Source: Verrucomicrobiota bacterium
GTDB lineage: Bacteria > Verrucomicrobiota > Verrucomicrobiia > Verrucomicrobiales > Akkermansiaceae
Reading direction: 5' to 3'
DNA length: 37,346 bases
Assembly: GCA_004293445.1 (NCBI GenBank)
Contig: RDYP01000025.1
Location: forward strand, 1 to 37,346
Below are positions 24,706 to 34,228 of the stretch, one piece after another (the first letter of the stretch is position 1; every line of letters begins with the position of its first letter). A program made the translations under genes and the position numbers. Below the pieces are notes generated by a model. It ran no database searches. It saw nothing but the letters and a program-made list of their open reading frames with translations, and had not been told where the DNA came from.

Positions 24706-25716
24706 TCAGGCGTTTTCGGGGCGGGGGTCGCGGTTGAGGAGCTCATGCATCGCCTGGGCGGCGGGCTTGTGCTGGTAGAGGATGGAGTGCACGGCGTCGA
24801 TGATCGGAGTGCGGACCCCGGCCTTGTGTGCGGCTTCGTGGATGGAGAGGGTATTGGGCACGCCTTCGGCGACCATGCCGAGCGATCTGGTGGCTTCCTC
24901 GAGGGTCTTGCCGTGTCCCAGTGCGAGGCCGACGCGGTGATTTCGGGAGTGGACGGAGAAGCAGGTGACGATGAGATCGCCGACGCCGGAGAGGCCGGAA
25001 AAAGTCTCCGCGCGTCCTCCGAGGGCAACGCCGAGGCGAGTCATTTCGGCGAGGGCGCGAGTGACGAGGGCGGCGATCGCATTGTCGCCAAGCCCGAGTC
25101 CTGCGGCGATGCCTGCGGCGATCGCGTAGATGTTTTTGATCGCGCCGCCGAGTTCCATGCCGGCGAGATCGTCGCTGGTGTAGCTGCGGAAGTGGGGAGC
25201 GGTGAAGAGATCCTGAAGCTGGCGGGCGAGTTGGGGATCGGTGGTCCCAATCACGGCGCAGGTGGCGAGCTTGGTGGCGATTTCTTCCGCGTGGTTCGGC
25301 CCGGAGAAGACGGCGATGGGATTGGCGGGGAAGACTTCGCGGAGCACTTCGCTCATGCGTTCGCCGCTGTCGCGTTCGATGCCCTTGGCGCAGGAAAGCA
25401 GGACGGTGGAGTGCGGCAGGCCGAGGCTGGCGAGGTCGTTCGCGACCTCGCGGGTGGCGGCGGTGGGTACGCCGAAGAGGACCAGCGGGTGTGCGATGGC
25501 ATCGGCAAGCCGGACTGATGCGCGCACTCGCTCCGGGAGGAGAATGTGGGAGAGGTAGCGGGGGTTGCGGTGCTGCTGATTGATGGCCTCCACCACCTGG
25601 GCGTCGCGGCCGATCAGCTCGACGGCATCGAGTCGGGGTGCGAGCAGGACGGCGAGAGCGGTGCCGAAGGAGCCGGTGCCGAGGATGGCGGCGGAGGAGA
25701 ATGGCTGATCAGGCAT
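24706..25716 (-). CDS. gpsA: Glycerol-3-phosphate dehydrogenase [NAD(P)+]
   Basis: This 336-residue cytoplasmic enzyme reduces dihydroxyacetone phosphate to sn-glycerol-3-phosphate, the backbone of phospholipids. The nucleotide motif GTGSFGTA is at 13-20, a conserved lysine lies in SCAKGIE (Lys111), the GPNHAEE block at 139-145, and the catalytic lysine in GGAIKNIYAIAAG (Lys194). Length is standard (about 330-340). Its start overlaps the plsY stop by eight bases, coupling precursor synthesis to the acyltransferase that uses it. Confidence 0.96.
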   Translation of the reverse strand: MPDQPFSSAAILGTGSFGTALAVLLAPRLDAVELIGRDAQVVEAINQQHRNPRYLSHILLPERVRASVRLADAIAHPLVLFGVPTAATREVANDLASLGLPHSTVLLSCAKGIERDSGERMSEVLREVFPANPIAVFSGPNHAEEIATKLATCAVIGTTDPQLARQLQDLFTAPHFRSYTSDDLAGMELGGAIKNIYAIAAGIAAGLGLGDNAIAALVTRALAEMTRLGVALGGRAETFSGLSGVGDLIVTCFSVHSRNHRVGLALGHGKTLEEATRSLGMVAEGVPNTLSIHEAAHKAGVRTPIIDAVHSILYQHKPAAQAMHELLNRDPRPENA

Positions 25717-26449
25717 TGGACTTCTTCTTCTTGGGCTGGAAGCGGTTCTCGGTGCCGTTCAGCAGGCGCTGGATGTTGGCGCGATGCTTCCAAATGGCGA
25801 GGATCGCTATGATCACGGAAAAGATAAAGAGCGGCTTGTTCCAAGTGCCGGCTTCCCAGAGCGTGGGGAGGCTTTTGTCGTTGTTCACGTGGTGGAAGCG
25901 AGCGCCTACATGGGTCAGTAGGGGCAGCGCGGCGGCGGCGGCGATGCTTGCGACCGAGACGTAACGGGTGGCGGTGAAGAACATTAGCCAGACGCCGATC
26001 AGGAGGATCACGGCGGCGGGCATTAGGGCCAGCAGCACTCCGGCGGAGGTTGCGATGCCTTTGCCGCCTTTGAAGCCGACCCAAGGCGAGTAGTTGTGGC
26101 CGAGGATGGCTGCGAGTCCTGTGAGGACGTGGATCAACTGGGCGGTGAGCTGTTGTGCGGAAGGAAGGTGGACGGCGAAGGAGTCGAGAGCCGGGACTGG
26201 GATACCGGCTCTGCGGCTTTCGATCTGGATCAGATTGACCGCGATCGCGACGGGAATGAAGCCCTTCAGCGCGTCGAGCAGCAGGCAGGTGATGCCGTAT
26301 TTTTTACCGATGACGCGCAGGACATTGGTGGCACCGATATTGCCGGACCCGTGTTGGCGGATATCGATCCCTTTCAGGCGTGCGATGATCAGGCCAAAGG
26401 GGATGGATCCGAGGAGGAAGGCGAGGATGGGACAGAGCCAGAGCTGCAT
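25709..26449 (-). CDS. plsY: Acyl-phosphate:glycerol-3-phosphate acyltransferase
   Basis: This 246-residue inner-membrane enzyme makes lysophosphatidic acid from acyl-phosphate and glycerol-3-phosphate. Two of the three PlsY cytoplasmic motifs are plain: GSGNIGATNVLR (34-45), and HNYSPWVGFKGGKG (118-131); a TRYVSV region near 168 fits the third. It is about 50 residues longer than B. subtilis PlsY (193), owing mostly to an extra loop at about 75-103 and a larger segment before the last helix, and ends in a lysine-rich tail (QPKKKKSNA). It is the first gene of the plsY-gpsA-dedA unit. Confidence 0.94.
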   Translation of the reverse strand: MQLWLCPILAFLLGSIPFGLIIARLKGIDIRQHGSGNIGATNVLRVIGKKYGITCLLLDALKGFIPVAIAVNLIQIESRRAGIPVPALDSFAVHLPSAQQLTAQLIHVLTGLAAILGHNYSPWVGFKGGKGIATSAGVLLALMPAAVILLIGVWLMFFTATRYVSVASIAAAAALPLLTHVGARFHHVNNDKSLPTLWEAGTWNKPLFIFSVIIAILAIWKHRANIQRLLNGTENRFQPKKKKSNA

Positions 26450-26526
26450 GTGCGGAAGGGCTTAGGGCAAAGTGGGTGGCGTGTCACCTCTGGAGGTGGA
26501 TGGGTTCCTAGCGCGTTGGGACCTAC

Positions 26527-26559
26527 AAAAAAGCGCGACCCCCGGGGAGAGGGTCGCGC
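26527..26559 (-). terminator. Intrinsic terminator after the cyclophilin gene
   Basis: GCGCGACCC (26533-26541) and GGGTCGCGC (26551-26559) form a perfect 9-bp stem with a 9-base loop; on the minus strand it is followed directly by six T (26532-26527). It closes the long Bat-cyclophilin operon 15 bases after the stop codon. Confidence 0.93.
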
Positions 26560-26574
26560 CGGGAGCAAGCGTGA

Positions 26575-27180
<606 letters not shown>

Positions 27181-27213
27181 GGAGTTGGTGTTGTTGGTGG
27201 TTTGGGAAAGAGA

Positions 27214-29631
27214 TCAGGCATTGCCATCGCCGCTTTCAGCGGGGCGTGGCTTGGGTGCTTGCGGGGTGGTTTCGGGCAGCACGGGCTCGATGTCAACGAG
27301 GGGGACCCAGCCGCGGCTTTCATTGGTGAAAGCGACGTAGGCCCAGTCGCCGGAGCGGGTCACGAGACGGCAAAGGGATCCGGCCGGGGCTTCGATGACG
27401 GTGGGCGAGGTGCGGGCGGCATCGGTGCGGATCGTGCTGCGATCGGCGACGATGACGACCTGCTCCTGAAGTGGAGCGAAGTGGGCATCGTCGGGGTAGT
27501 AGCGCCAGGCGATGCTACCGGTGGCGGCCATGAGGGGTGCCGCGATGAGGCCCACGACGGCGGCGATCCGGAGTGGGGAGCCTTGGCGGGTGGCGGGGAA
27601 GGTGAGGAGTGAGATCGCCAGCAGCCAGGCGCCGGCCGAGACCAGGCCTTGCCAAGTGCTGAGTGGAAAGCGTGCGAGTTGGTGTTGGTAGTCGGGACGC
27701 TGAACGGTGATCGAGCCGAACTTGCGTTCGAGGAAGCGAAGATTCTGACGGGCTTCGGGGTGCGAGGGATCGCGCTGCAGCGCCCGGCGGTAGTAGAGGG
27801 CGGCCTCGCCGGGTGCGCCGAGGCGATAAGCAGCGTTGCCGATATTGAAGAGCGTGTCGGCGTGAAGCTGAGGGTAGGGGCCGCTTTCCAGCCAACTGCG
27901 GGCGGCGTCGCTGTAGAGGCCCTTGCTGAAGAGCTGGCCGGGGTTTTGATCGGCACGGGCGGGCGGCGCGCTGAGAAGGGAGGCAAAAAAGAGAATGGGC
28001 AGGGCGAGGCGACGGAGCTGGCGGAGGACACGCTGGCGTTCGCTGCGGTCGATCGCTCCCGCGGCGGGGTCGTTGCGGAAGCAGAGTTGGTCGCGTTTTT
28101 CGAGAATCTCGCGGACGCATGGGTCGGGGTGATTGCCGAGCCAGCGTTCGATGAAGCGGCCGGCGTTGCGGTAGAAGGTGGCGTCGTGGTCGGGGGATTT
28201 CTCGAGGCTGCGCCAGTCGCGTGCCCGGGCGGTGGCATTGGGGTCCTTGCGGAGGCGCGGGCTGATTTGGCGGGCTGCAATTTTTCCAAGGAGGAGCAGG
28301 GTGACGAGTGCGGGTGGGACTTGCCAGAGCCAGCCGGGCAGGTCCTTGCGATCTGAGAGCAGGCCGGGCGTCGGGTTCACGATGCCGAGGATGTCGGTCA
28401 TTTCCTCGATCGGCATGGGCAGCGCCTGAGGTGGGGCGAGGGGGGCGGCTCCGCTGGTGGCGGGTAGGATTTCGAGCGGGATGGCGTCGGAGAGAATGGT
28501 TTCGTAGCGGTCGAGTGCGGGGTCGAAATAAACGAGGCGGAGGGGAGGGATGGAGGATTGGGGGCGAAGGGGGCGGATGAATTGGCGGAAAGACACTTCG
28601 CCCGAGAGTTCGCGTCGTTCGTCGCCGCGTTCGGCGGAGGTGGCGTCGTAGAGTTTCCAGCCTTCGGTATCGAGCAGTTTGGGGGCTTCCAGCGCGTCGA
28701 GATTGCCGCTGCCGGTCACGGTGATGTCGAGGGTGAGCGGGTCGCCTTCGCGAATTCGTGTTTCGCTGGACCGGACTTTCAGATCGAAGCTGCCGATGGC
28801 GTTTTCAAAGCCATCGGGCGGGTTTGCCGGGAGTGGGCGGGAATCGAAGCGGATCGCGGGAACCTTGAGATTCACGGGTTGGGGGTAGGCGCGGCCGAAG
28901 TTCTCGACGGAGGCGATCTGGAGTTGCAGTCGGAGGGAAGCGGGGCCGAGGGTGGAGGTTCCTCCTCGATTGGTGGAGACGGTGCTGGGGTAAGGGACGG
29001 CGTAGTAGGGGCGGCCGAGAAGGGTGGCGCGGCCGAGGCGGGGCTGCGGCTGGAAGCGCCATGCGGAGAGGCCGTCGCGTTCGAAATCGGGTATGCCCCA
29101 GTCGAGGACGATCTGGTCGCTGGGGAAGTAGATCTTCAGTTCTACGGGCTGTTTTTCGCCGAGATAGGGTTGGTTTTTGAGGGCGTGGAAGGCGGCGGCG
29201 TAGCGGATTTTCTGGGTGCCGACGAGGGCTTCCGACCATTCGAGCTTCATGTCATCGATGACCCTGAGATCGATGGGGGCGGTTTCGTGGATTTTTCCGC
29301 CGAAGCTCAATTCGATGGGCGGGATGACGTAATTTCCGGCATCGTAGCTGGAGACGACGTAGGGGATGAAGAATTCGGCGCGGCGGCCCATTCCCGCGCG
29401 GCGTTGGAGGCCCATGCCGAGGGGGCGGATCGAGAGATTTTTGACCACCGGGGGCTCCGGGATTTCGTCGGGCGCGACCTCGCCGCGGAGGATAAGCTCG
29501 AGCACTGCCTGTTCCCCGCGGACGAGGAAGCGGCTGGTCATCACGGCGTCGACCATCGACGCGGCCTGCGCGGCGCCCGAGGCGGCGAGGATCATCAGCA
29601 GAATGAGGGTGGTGCGGAAGAGGTGGTTCAC
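27214..29631 (-). CDS. BatD-BatE fusion protein (BatD domain, TPR, SH3)
   Basis: An 805-residue envelope protein. Residues 1-23 are a signal peptide; about 25-425 form the BatD (Bacteroides aerotolerance) beta-rich domain; a membrane segment lies at 436-454, then a cytoplasmic-looking stretch. At 537-560 an arginine-rich, hydrophobic, AxA-ending segment (PPARA-DQ) looks like a complete second signal peptide. After it come a TPR pair (about 564-630), two membrane segments (660-679 and 687-708) and an SH3-like domain (about 722-785), the make-up of BatE. So two genes separate elsewhere are joined here. GTG start at 29629-29631. It follows batB/C by 18 bases. Bat proteins are thought to form a VWA-MoxR envelope complex in stress tolerance. 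Confidence 0.88.
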   Translation of the reverse strand: MNHLFRTTLILLMILAASGAAQAASMVDAVMTSRFLVRGEQAVLELILRGEVAPDEIPEPPVVKNLSIRPLGMGLQRRAGMGRRAEFFIPYVVSSYDAGNYVIPPIELSFGGKIHETAPIDLRVIDDMKLEWSEALVGTQKIRYAAAFHALKNQPYLGEKQPVELKIYFPSDQIVLDWGIPDFERDGLSAWRFQPQPRLGRATLLGRPYYAVPYPSTVSTNRGGTSTLGPASLRLQLQIASVENFGRAYPQPVNLKVPAIRFDSRPLPANPPDGFENAIGSFDLKVRSSETRIREGDPLTLDITVTGSGNLDALEAPKLLDTEGWKLYDATSAERGDERRELSGEVSFRQFIRPLRPQSSIPPLRLVYFDPALDRYETILSDAIPLEILPATSGAAPLAPPQALPMPIEEMTDILGIVNPTPGLLSDRKDLPGWLWQVPPALVTLLLLGKIAARQISPRLRKDPNATARARDWRSLEKSPDHDATFYRNAGRFIERWLGNHPDPCVREILEKRDQLCFRNDPAAGAIDRSERQRVLRQLRRLALPILFFASLLSAPPARADQNPGQLFSKGLYSDAARSWLESGPYPQLHADTLFNIGNAAYRLGAPGEAALYYRRALQRDPSHPEARQNLRFLERKFGSITVQRPDYQHQLARFPLSTWQGLVSAGAWLLAISLLTFPATRQGSPLRIAAVVGLIAAPLMAATGSIAWRYYPDDAHFAPLQEQVVIVADRSTIRTDAARTSPTVIEAPAGSLCRLVTRSGDWAYVAFTNESRGWVPLVDIEPVLPETTPQAPKPRPAESGDGNA

Positions 29632-29649
29632 GATGAGGAGAGGTCGGTG

Positions 29650-31680
29650 TTACCAGTCTTTTTCGGGCTGGTTGTAGTCGAGTCGGCCGGGCGTGAGAGC
29701 GCCTTTTTCGAAGTCGGCGTTTTCGCGGAGGATGCGGCGGGCGGCGTCTTGTGGCGACTCGCCGGGTTTGGGGCCTTGTTTCGGTTTTTGGTCGGACTTG
29801 CCGTCTTGGTCGTCGGGTCGATCGCCGCCTTTGCCGTTTTGGTTTTTGCGGTTGCCGTCGCCATTCTTGCCTTGGTCTTTGGGGTTTTTCCCGTCGCCTT
29901 CTTGATCGCCGTCGCCCTCGCCATCAGATGGCTCGCCTTGCTGATCGCCCTCGCCGTCGCCGGGCTGGGGCATGGGTTCCAGTTGTTGGGCGTTTTGTTG
30001 AACCTCTTCGAGGATTTCGCGTAGGCGTTTGAGGTGTTTGACGGTGAGGGCGCGATTGTGACGGGCCTGGTCGAGAGAGTCCTGGTAGCGGAGGGCGGAG
30101 TCGAAGTGCTTCACGGCATCGATCCAATCATCGAGGGTGCCATTGAAGCGGCTGGCACCGTCACTTTCGGCATTGTCCCCCGGCTCGTCTTGCAGCCATG
30201 CGACCAGGGCTTCGCGGACCATGAGGTCGAAGTCTGCCATCGGATCGTCGTCTTTGGGCTGCTTGCTTTTTCCGCTGAGGGCCTCGGCGATGCGGCGGAA
30301 CGCGTCGATGAGGCCAGGGGGGGCTGGTGGGGTGGTTTTGGGGTAGGCGTTGCCTGAAGAAAGTCGCTGCCAGCCGCTGTTGAAAAGGAGGGAGCCGAGG
30401 CCGTGGTGGGCGGCGGCACGGACCTGGGGGTCCCGCGATCTGAGCGCTTCGCTGAAAGAGTGGCGTGCGGTGGAGAGGTCGCCTTCGTGGTGGGCGGCGG
30501 TGGCCAGTCCCAGATGGTAGCGGGCGGCTTTTTCGGGATCCTGTTCCTTCTCGGTAAGTTCTTTGAAGAGGCCCATGGCATGCTCGTGTCGGCCGTCGGC
30601 GAGGGCGCGGCGCGCGTCGTGCTCGGCGCGGGCATGGAGTGGCTGCGGGGATAAGATGAGGAGAGTCGCTGCGGCGGCGCTGGTGCCGATCGTTCGCCAG
30701 CGGGTGCCGGCGATGACGGAGGCCATGAGGAAGAGGAGGCCGGGCAGGGCGAACCATTGGTAGTATTCGACGGGCACGGAGCGTTCGCGGCCGGTGATTT
30801 CGAATTGTTCGAGGTCGGCGATGGCGAGTTTCACCATGTCGGGGATACTCGCGGCGGAGGTGGCGACGGCGAAGCGGCCACCGGTTTCTTGGGAGAGGCG
30901 GCGGAGGGCGTTCGGCTTGAGTCCGCTGAGGACGATGTTTCCGGCGCGATCGCGATGTTTGCCGTCGGGGAAATTCCGATCGGGAACGAAATCCCCGGCA
31001 TCGGTGCCGAAGCCGATGGTGAAAACATAAACGCCGGCTTGTTTTGCCTGGGCGGCGAGTTCGATCAGGCGGCCGCTGGTTTCGTCGCCATCGGTGAGAA
31101 GGATCAGGGCGTTTTCCTTTTGGCCGGTTTCCTTGAGCATCTTGATGGCCAGTTCGAGGGCGGCTTCGAGATTGGTGCCGCCGACGGGAATGGAGTCGAT
31201 GTCGAGTTGGTCGATATTTTCTCGGACGGCGGCGTGGTCGACGGTGAGTGGGGCGAAGGGGTAGGGTTCGCCGGCGAAGCCGATGAGGCCGAGGCGGTCC
31301 TTGGGGAGGGCTTCGATCAGTTCGTAGCAGAGGGTCTTTGCTTGGGTGAGGCGGTCGGGCTTGAGATCGGCGACCAGCATGCTGCGGGAGAGGTCGATGG
31401 CGAGGAGCACGTTGCGGCCGCGGCTGGTCTCGATTTCAGAGCCCTTGGTGGTTTGGGGTCGTGCGAGGGCGATCGCGAAGAGGGCGACGGCGGTGAGGAG
31501 GAAGGCGAAGGCAAGCCAGCGAGGGAGTGGGCTGGAGCGGCGGAGAAGTTTACCACGCAGGCGGGGTGAGACAAAAGCGGCCCATTGCTTGCGGCGGAGG
31601 CGTCCGGTGAGGAGGGCTCCGACGACGAAAATCGGGATGAGCAGGAGCAGGGCCAGCCAGGCGGGTTGGGCGAGGGTCAT
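29650..31680 (-). CDS. BatB-BatC fusion protein (VWA domain plus TPR)
   Basis: A 676-residue membrane protein. Two N-terminal helices (6-24, 55-73) precede a von Willebrand A domain (about 88-290) with a full MIDAS: DLSRS (Asp96, Ser98, Ser100), Thr169 and Asp197 of LTDGDE. A third helix lies at 306-324. A further hydrophobic stretch (330-350, ending PLHA-RA) resembles a signal peptide, after which TPR repeats (352-440 and about 520-560) and a long Gly/Asp/Lys/Gln tail (about 560-640) give the layout of BatC. Its start overlaps the batA stop by four bases (ATGA). Predicted to sit in the inner membrane with BatA and to work with the MoxR ATPase. Confidence 0.9.
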   Translation of the reverse strand: MTLAQPAWLALLLLIPIFVVGALLTGRLRRKQWAAFVSPRLRGKLLRRSSPLPRWLAFAFLLTAVALFAIALARPQTTKGSEIETSRGRNVLLAIDLSRSMLVADLKPDRLTQAKTLCYELIEALPKDRLGLIGFAGEPYPFAPLTVDHAAVRENIDQLDIDSIPVGGTNLEAALELAIKMLKETGQKENALILLTDGDETSGRLIELAAQAKQAGVYVFTIGFGTDAGDFVPDRNFPDGKHRDRAGNIVLSGLKPNALRRLSQETGGRFAVATSAASIPDMVKLAIADLEQFEITGRERSVPVEYYQWFALPGLLFLMASVIAGTRWRTIGTSAAAATLLILSPQPLHARAEHDARRALADGRHEHAMGLFKELTEKEQDPEKAARYHLGLATAAHHEGDLSTARHSFSEALRSRDPQVRAAAHHGLGSLLFNSGWQRLSSGNAYPKTTPPAPPGLIDAFRRIAEALSGKSKQPKDDDPMADFDLMVREALVAWLQDEPGDNAESDGASRFNGTLDDWIDAVKHFDSALRYQDSLDQARHNRALTVKHLKRLREILEEVQQNAQQLEPMPQPGDGEGDQQGEPSDGEGDGDQEGDGKNPKDQGKNGDGNRKNQNGKGGDRPDDQDGKSDQKPKQGPKPGESPQDAARRILRENADFEKGALTPGRLDYNQPEKDW

Positions 31681-32678
31681 GGCGCGGGTGGCGGGTTGAG
31701 GGCCAAGACAAAGGCGGCACCGAGAGCTGCAAGGGTGGCGGCACCGATGAACCAGGGAAAGAGTTCGTGGTCCTCGACCACGGTGCGGGAGACGGTCTCA
31801 GATTTCTCCAGGCGGTCGATGGTTTGAAAGGTTTCTTCGAGGGAAGCGACATTTTGTGCCCAGTAGTGTTCGCCACCGGTGATCGCAGCGATTTTGCGCA
31901 GGGTGGGCAGGTCGAATTCCTGCCGTGCGAAGCGTTGGATCTCTTCGCTGACGCGGCCTTCCTTGGTGCCGATGGCAACGGTGTAGATCTTGATGCCGAG
32001 GAGTTTGGCATTTTCCGCGGCTTCGACGGGCGAGATTTTTCCAGAGTTCGAGGCGCCGTCGGTGATCAGTACGATGATTTTGCTCTTCGCATCGCGAGAC
32101 TCCAGTCGGGTGGAGGCGGCGGAAATGGCGGAGCCGATGGCGGTGCCCATTTCCTTGAGGATGTTGAGGTCGACTTGGCGGAAGCTGCTCAGCAACCAGT
32201 CGTGATCGAGGGTGATGGGGCTGACAGAATAAGGGCGCCCGGAGTAGATGACCATGCCGATGCGGTCGTCGGGGCGGCTTTCGATGAAGCGGTTGACCAC
32301 CGCTTTCGCGGCATCGATCCGCTTCAGCGGCCGGCCATCCGGGGTGAAGAAGTCATCGATGCTCATCGAGAGCGAGACATCGAAGGCGATGGCGATATCG
32401 ATCCCGCTGGCGGTTTTCGATTGGAATTCGCTGAGCCAGACGGGTCGTGCCATTGCGAGGATGGCGGGGACGAGGGCGAGGGTGGCGATGGGCAAACCGA
32501 GGGCGAAGGGGCCGTGGCGGACCTTGCTGCCGAGGCTGGCGAGGACGGAGAGAGTGGAAAAGCTGAGGGCGGCCTCGGCTCCGCGACCGCGGCGGAGAAT
32601 GAGGAGCAATGCGCAGGGTACCAGCAGCAGGAGCCACTGCGGCTGGGCGAAGGTGAAATGTTCCAGGATGTCCCTCAT
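31677..32678 (-). CDS. batA: BatA-type VWA membrane protein
   Basis: A 333-residue inner-membrane protein with helices near 13-28, 58-76 and 305-325 and a VWA domain between (about 92-290). The MIDAS metal site is complete: DVSLS (Asp100, Ser102, Ser104), a threonine in MGTAIGSAI (179) and Asp207 in LITDGAS. It resembles the BatB part of the next gene, as usual for these paralogues. Four-base overlaps on both sides (with the DUF4381-like gene and with batB/C) show tight coupling in the operon. Confidence 0.92.
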   Translation of the reverse strand: MRDILEHFTFAQPQWLLLLVPCALLLILRRGRGAEAALSFSTLSVLASLGSKVRHGPFALGLPIATLALVPAILAMARPVWLSEFQSKTASGIDIAIAFDVSLSMSIDDFFTPDGRPLKRIDAAKAVVNRFIESRPDDRIGMVIYSGRPYSVSPITLDHDWLLSSFRQVDLNILKEMGTAIGSAISAASTRLESRDAKSKIIVLITDGASNSGKISPVEAAENAKLLGIKIYTVAIGTKEGRVSEEIQRFARQEFDLPTLRKIAAITGGEHYWAQNVASLEETFQTIDRLEKSETVSRTVVEDHELFPWFIGAATLAALGAAFVLALNPPPAP

Positions 32679-33187
32679 GCGGGTGGGTGCTGGTGCAGTT
32701 GTTCGAGCAACTGGCGGGCGTCGGACAGTGGATCTCCGGGGGAGGTGGCGGCTTCGCGTCCGTATTTCAGAGCGGCGAGGCGTGTGAAGAGGCTTGAGGT
32801 GGCGATGCGAAGAGTTTCCGGGTAGGTGGCAAGGGCGGAGTGGCGGGCGACGAATTCCTCGTGGGTTTCGAAAAGGGCGGGGTCGCCGACTGCAGCGGCC
32901 AGGTAACGTCGGAGGGAGGAGGATGCTCGGGTGGCGGCGACGCGCGGGTCGGCATCGTGCCCAGCAGCAAGTTCATCGCGTGCGATCTGGTAGGCCTGTT
33001 GGCGTGCATGGGTTGGATCCTCGATTCTCTTTCTGCGTCGGGCGAGCAAGAGCGTGAGCACGATGGCTGCGATGATGCTGCCACTGATGGCGAGCCAGAC
33101 CCAGGCGGGGGTGGCGGGCTCGGGAAGGAGGGGATCGACGGGAACCAGTTCCCGGAGCACCAGCGTGTCGTCGGCTTGCTTGTCCAT
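32675..33187 (-). CDS. DUF4381-like single-span membrane protein of the Bat operon
   Basis: A 170-residue protein with a short proline-rich periplasmic N-terminus (VDPLLPEPATPAW), one membrane helix at about 28-49 ending in an arginine/lysine cluster (ARRRKR), and a helical cytoplasmic domain. That plan and its place between DUF58 and batA match the DUF4381 proteins of moxR-bat operons; the assignment is from architecture and context, with only moderate sequence likeness. It begins six bases after DUF58 and overlaps batA by four. Confidence 0.78.
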   Translation of the reverse strand: MDKQADDTLVLRELVPVDPLLPEPATPAWVWLAISGSIIAAIVLTLLLARRRKRIEDPTHARQQAYQIARDELAAGHDADPRVAATRASSSLRRYLAAAVGDPALFETHEEFVARHSALATYPETLRIATSSLFTRLAALKYGREAATSPGDPLSDARQLLEQLHQHPPA

Positions 33188-33193
33188 CGGGCG

Positions 33194-34087
33194 TCAGCGG
33201 GTGAGCTTGCGAGCGCGTTTTTTCAGGAGCCGGTGGAGGTCGCCGAGGCGGTCGCGCTCGGTGGAGAGGTGGGCGAGATCGATGCCGTTTTTTTTACAAG
33301 TGTCGCGGATGCCTTCCGCCTGACGGCGCATGAGCTTCTCGTAGCCCATGCGAAGATTGGGATTGTTGGTGTTGATTTGGCTGACCCATCCGGTTTCGGG
33401 GTCGCTGAGGATGACCTTGCCGGCCTTTGGAAGAGTGTCTTCGAGGGGATCGGTGATGCGGAGTGCGATGGTTTCGTGCTTGCGCGCGAGTTTTCCGAGA
33501 GGCTTGTCGAGGGGGCTGTCGAAGAAGTCCGAGATCAGAAAGACGAAAGCCTTGCGGCGGAGCGTGCGGATCAGGAAATCGCAGGCGGCGGCGATCGAAG
33601 TGCCGGGTTGCGGGGGCTCGGCCATGAGGATCTCGCGCACGATGCGGAGCACGTGGCGTGTGCCTTTGGCAGGGGGGATGAAGAGGAAGGCTTCCTTGGC
33701 GAAGAGCAGCAGGCCGACCTTGTCGCCATTGCCTGCGGCGCTGAAGCCCAGGATGGCGGCGGCTTCAGCTGCGGCTTCGCGTTTTGAGAAATGGCTGCTA
33801 CCGAAGTCAGCGGAGCCGGAGACATCGACGGCGAGGATCACAGCGAGTTCGCGTTCCTCGCGAAACTTGCGGATGTAGGGGCTGCCCATCCGTGCGGTCA
33901 CGTTCCAGTCGATGAAGCGGATCTCGTCGCCGTGCTGGTATTCGCGGAAGTCGTCGAAATCGAGGCCTTGGCCGCGGAAGGAGGATTGGTATTCCCCGGC
34001 GAAGGTTTCCCTTACGAGACGGCGGGCCTTGAGTTCGAGTTTGCGGACTCGGTCCATCACCTCCTCGATCTGTTCATCGGGGGTCAT
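33194..34087 (-). CDS. DUF58 protein (VWA-like, MoxR partner)
   Basis: A 297-residue cytoplasmic protein. The DUF58 signature lies at about 43-66 (DFREYQHGDEIRFIDW), followed by a VWA-like fold with AVDVSGSADFG, a DxSxS metal motif (Asp88, Ser90, Ser92). No membrane segment. DUF58 proteins nearly always follow moxR and are thought to be recruited or remodelled by it. Here the moxR stop lies 141 bases upstream, a gap with no other gene, possibly holding a second promoter. Confidence 0.93.
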   Translation of the reverse strand: MTPDEQIEEVMDRVRKLELKARRLVRETFAGEYQSSFRGQGLDFDDFREYQHGDEIRFIDWNVTARMGSPYIRKFREERELAVILAVDVSGSADFGSSHFSKREAAAEAAAILGFSAAGNGDKVGLLLFAKEAFLFIPPAKGTRHVLRIVREILMAEPPQPGTSIAAACDFLIRTLRRKAFVFLISDFFDSPLDKPLGKLARKHETIALRITDPLEDTLPKAGKVILSDPETGWVSQINTNNPNLRMGYEKLMRRQAEGIRDTCKKNGIDLAHLSTERDRLGDLHRLLKKRARKLTR

Positions 34088-34228
34088 GGGTGGAGGGCGG
34101 AAGAAGTGACGACGGACGATGAGAGGCCGAAGGGGATCAGATGATTCGAGGCGTGAAGATGGATTCTGTTCGAATGCATGGCTTCTAGTCTGCGGTCTTG
34201 AGTCTGCCAGTCGGGTGTCGGAATCGAT

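Noticed and set aside
24019-25518. 499-codon plus-strand open frame across dedA and gpsA
   Set aside because: Shadow of two well-supported minus-strand genes; Asp/Glu/Gly-rich without domains.
28558-30024. 488-codon plus-strand open frame across the bat genes
   Set aside because: Shadow of batD/E and batB/C; the hydrophobic end is the reverse of the low-complexity tail.
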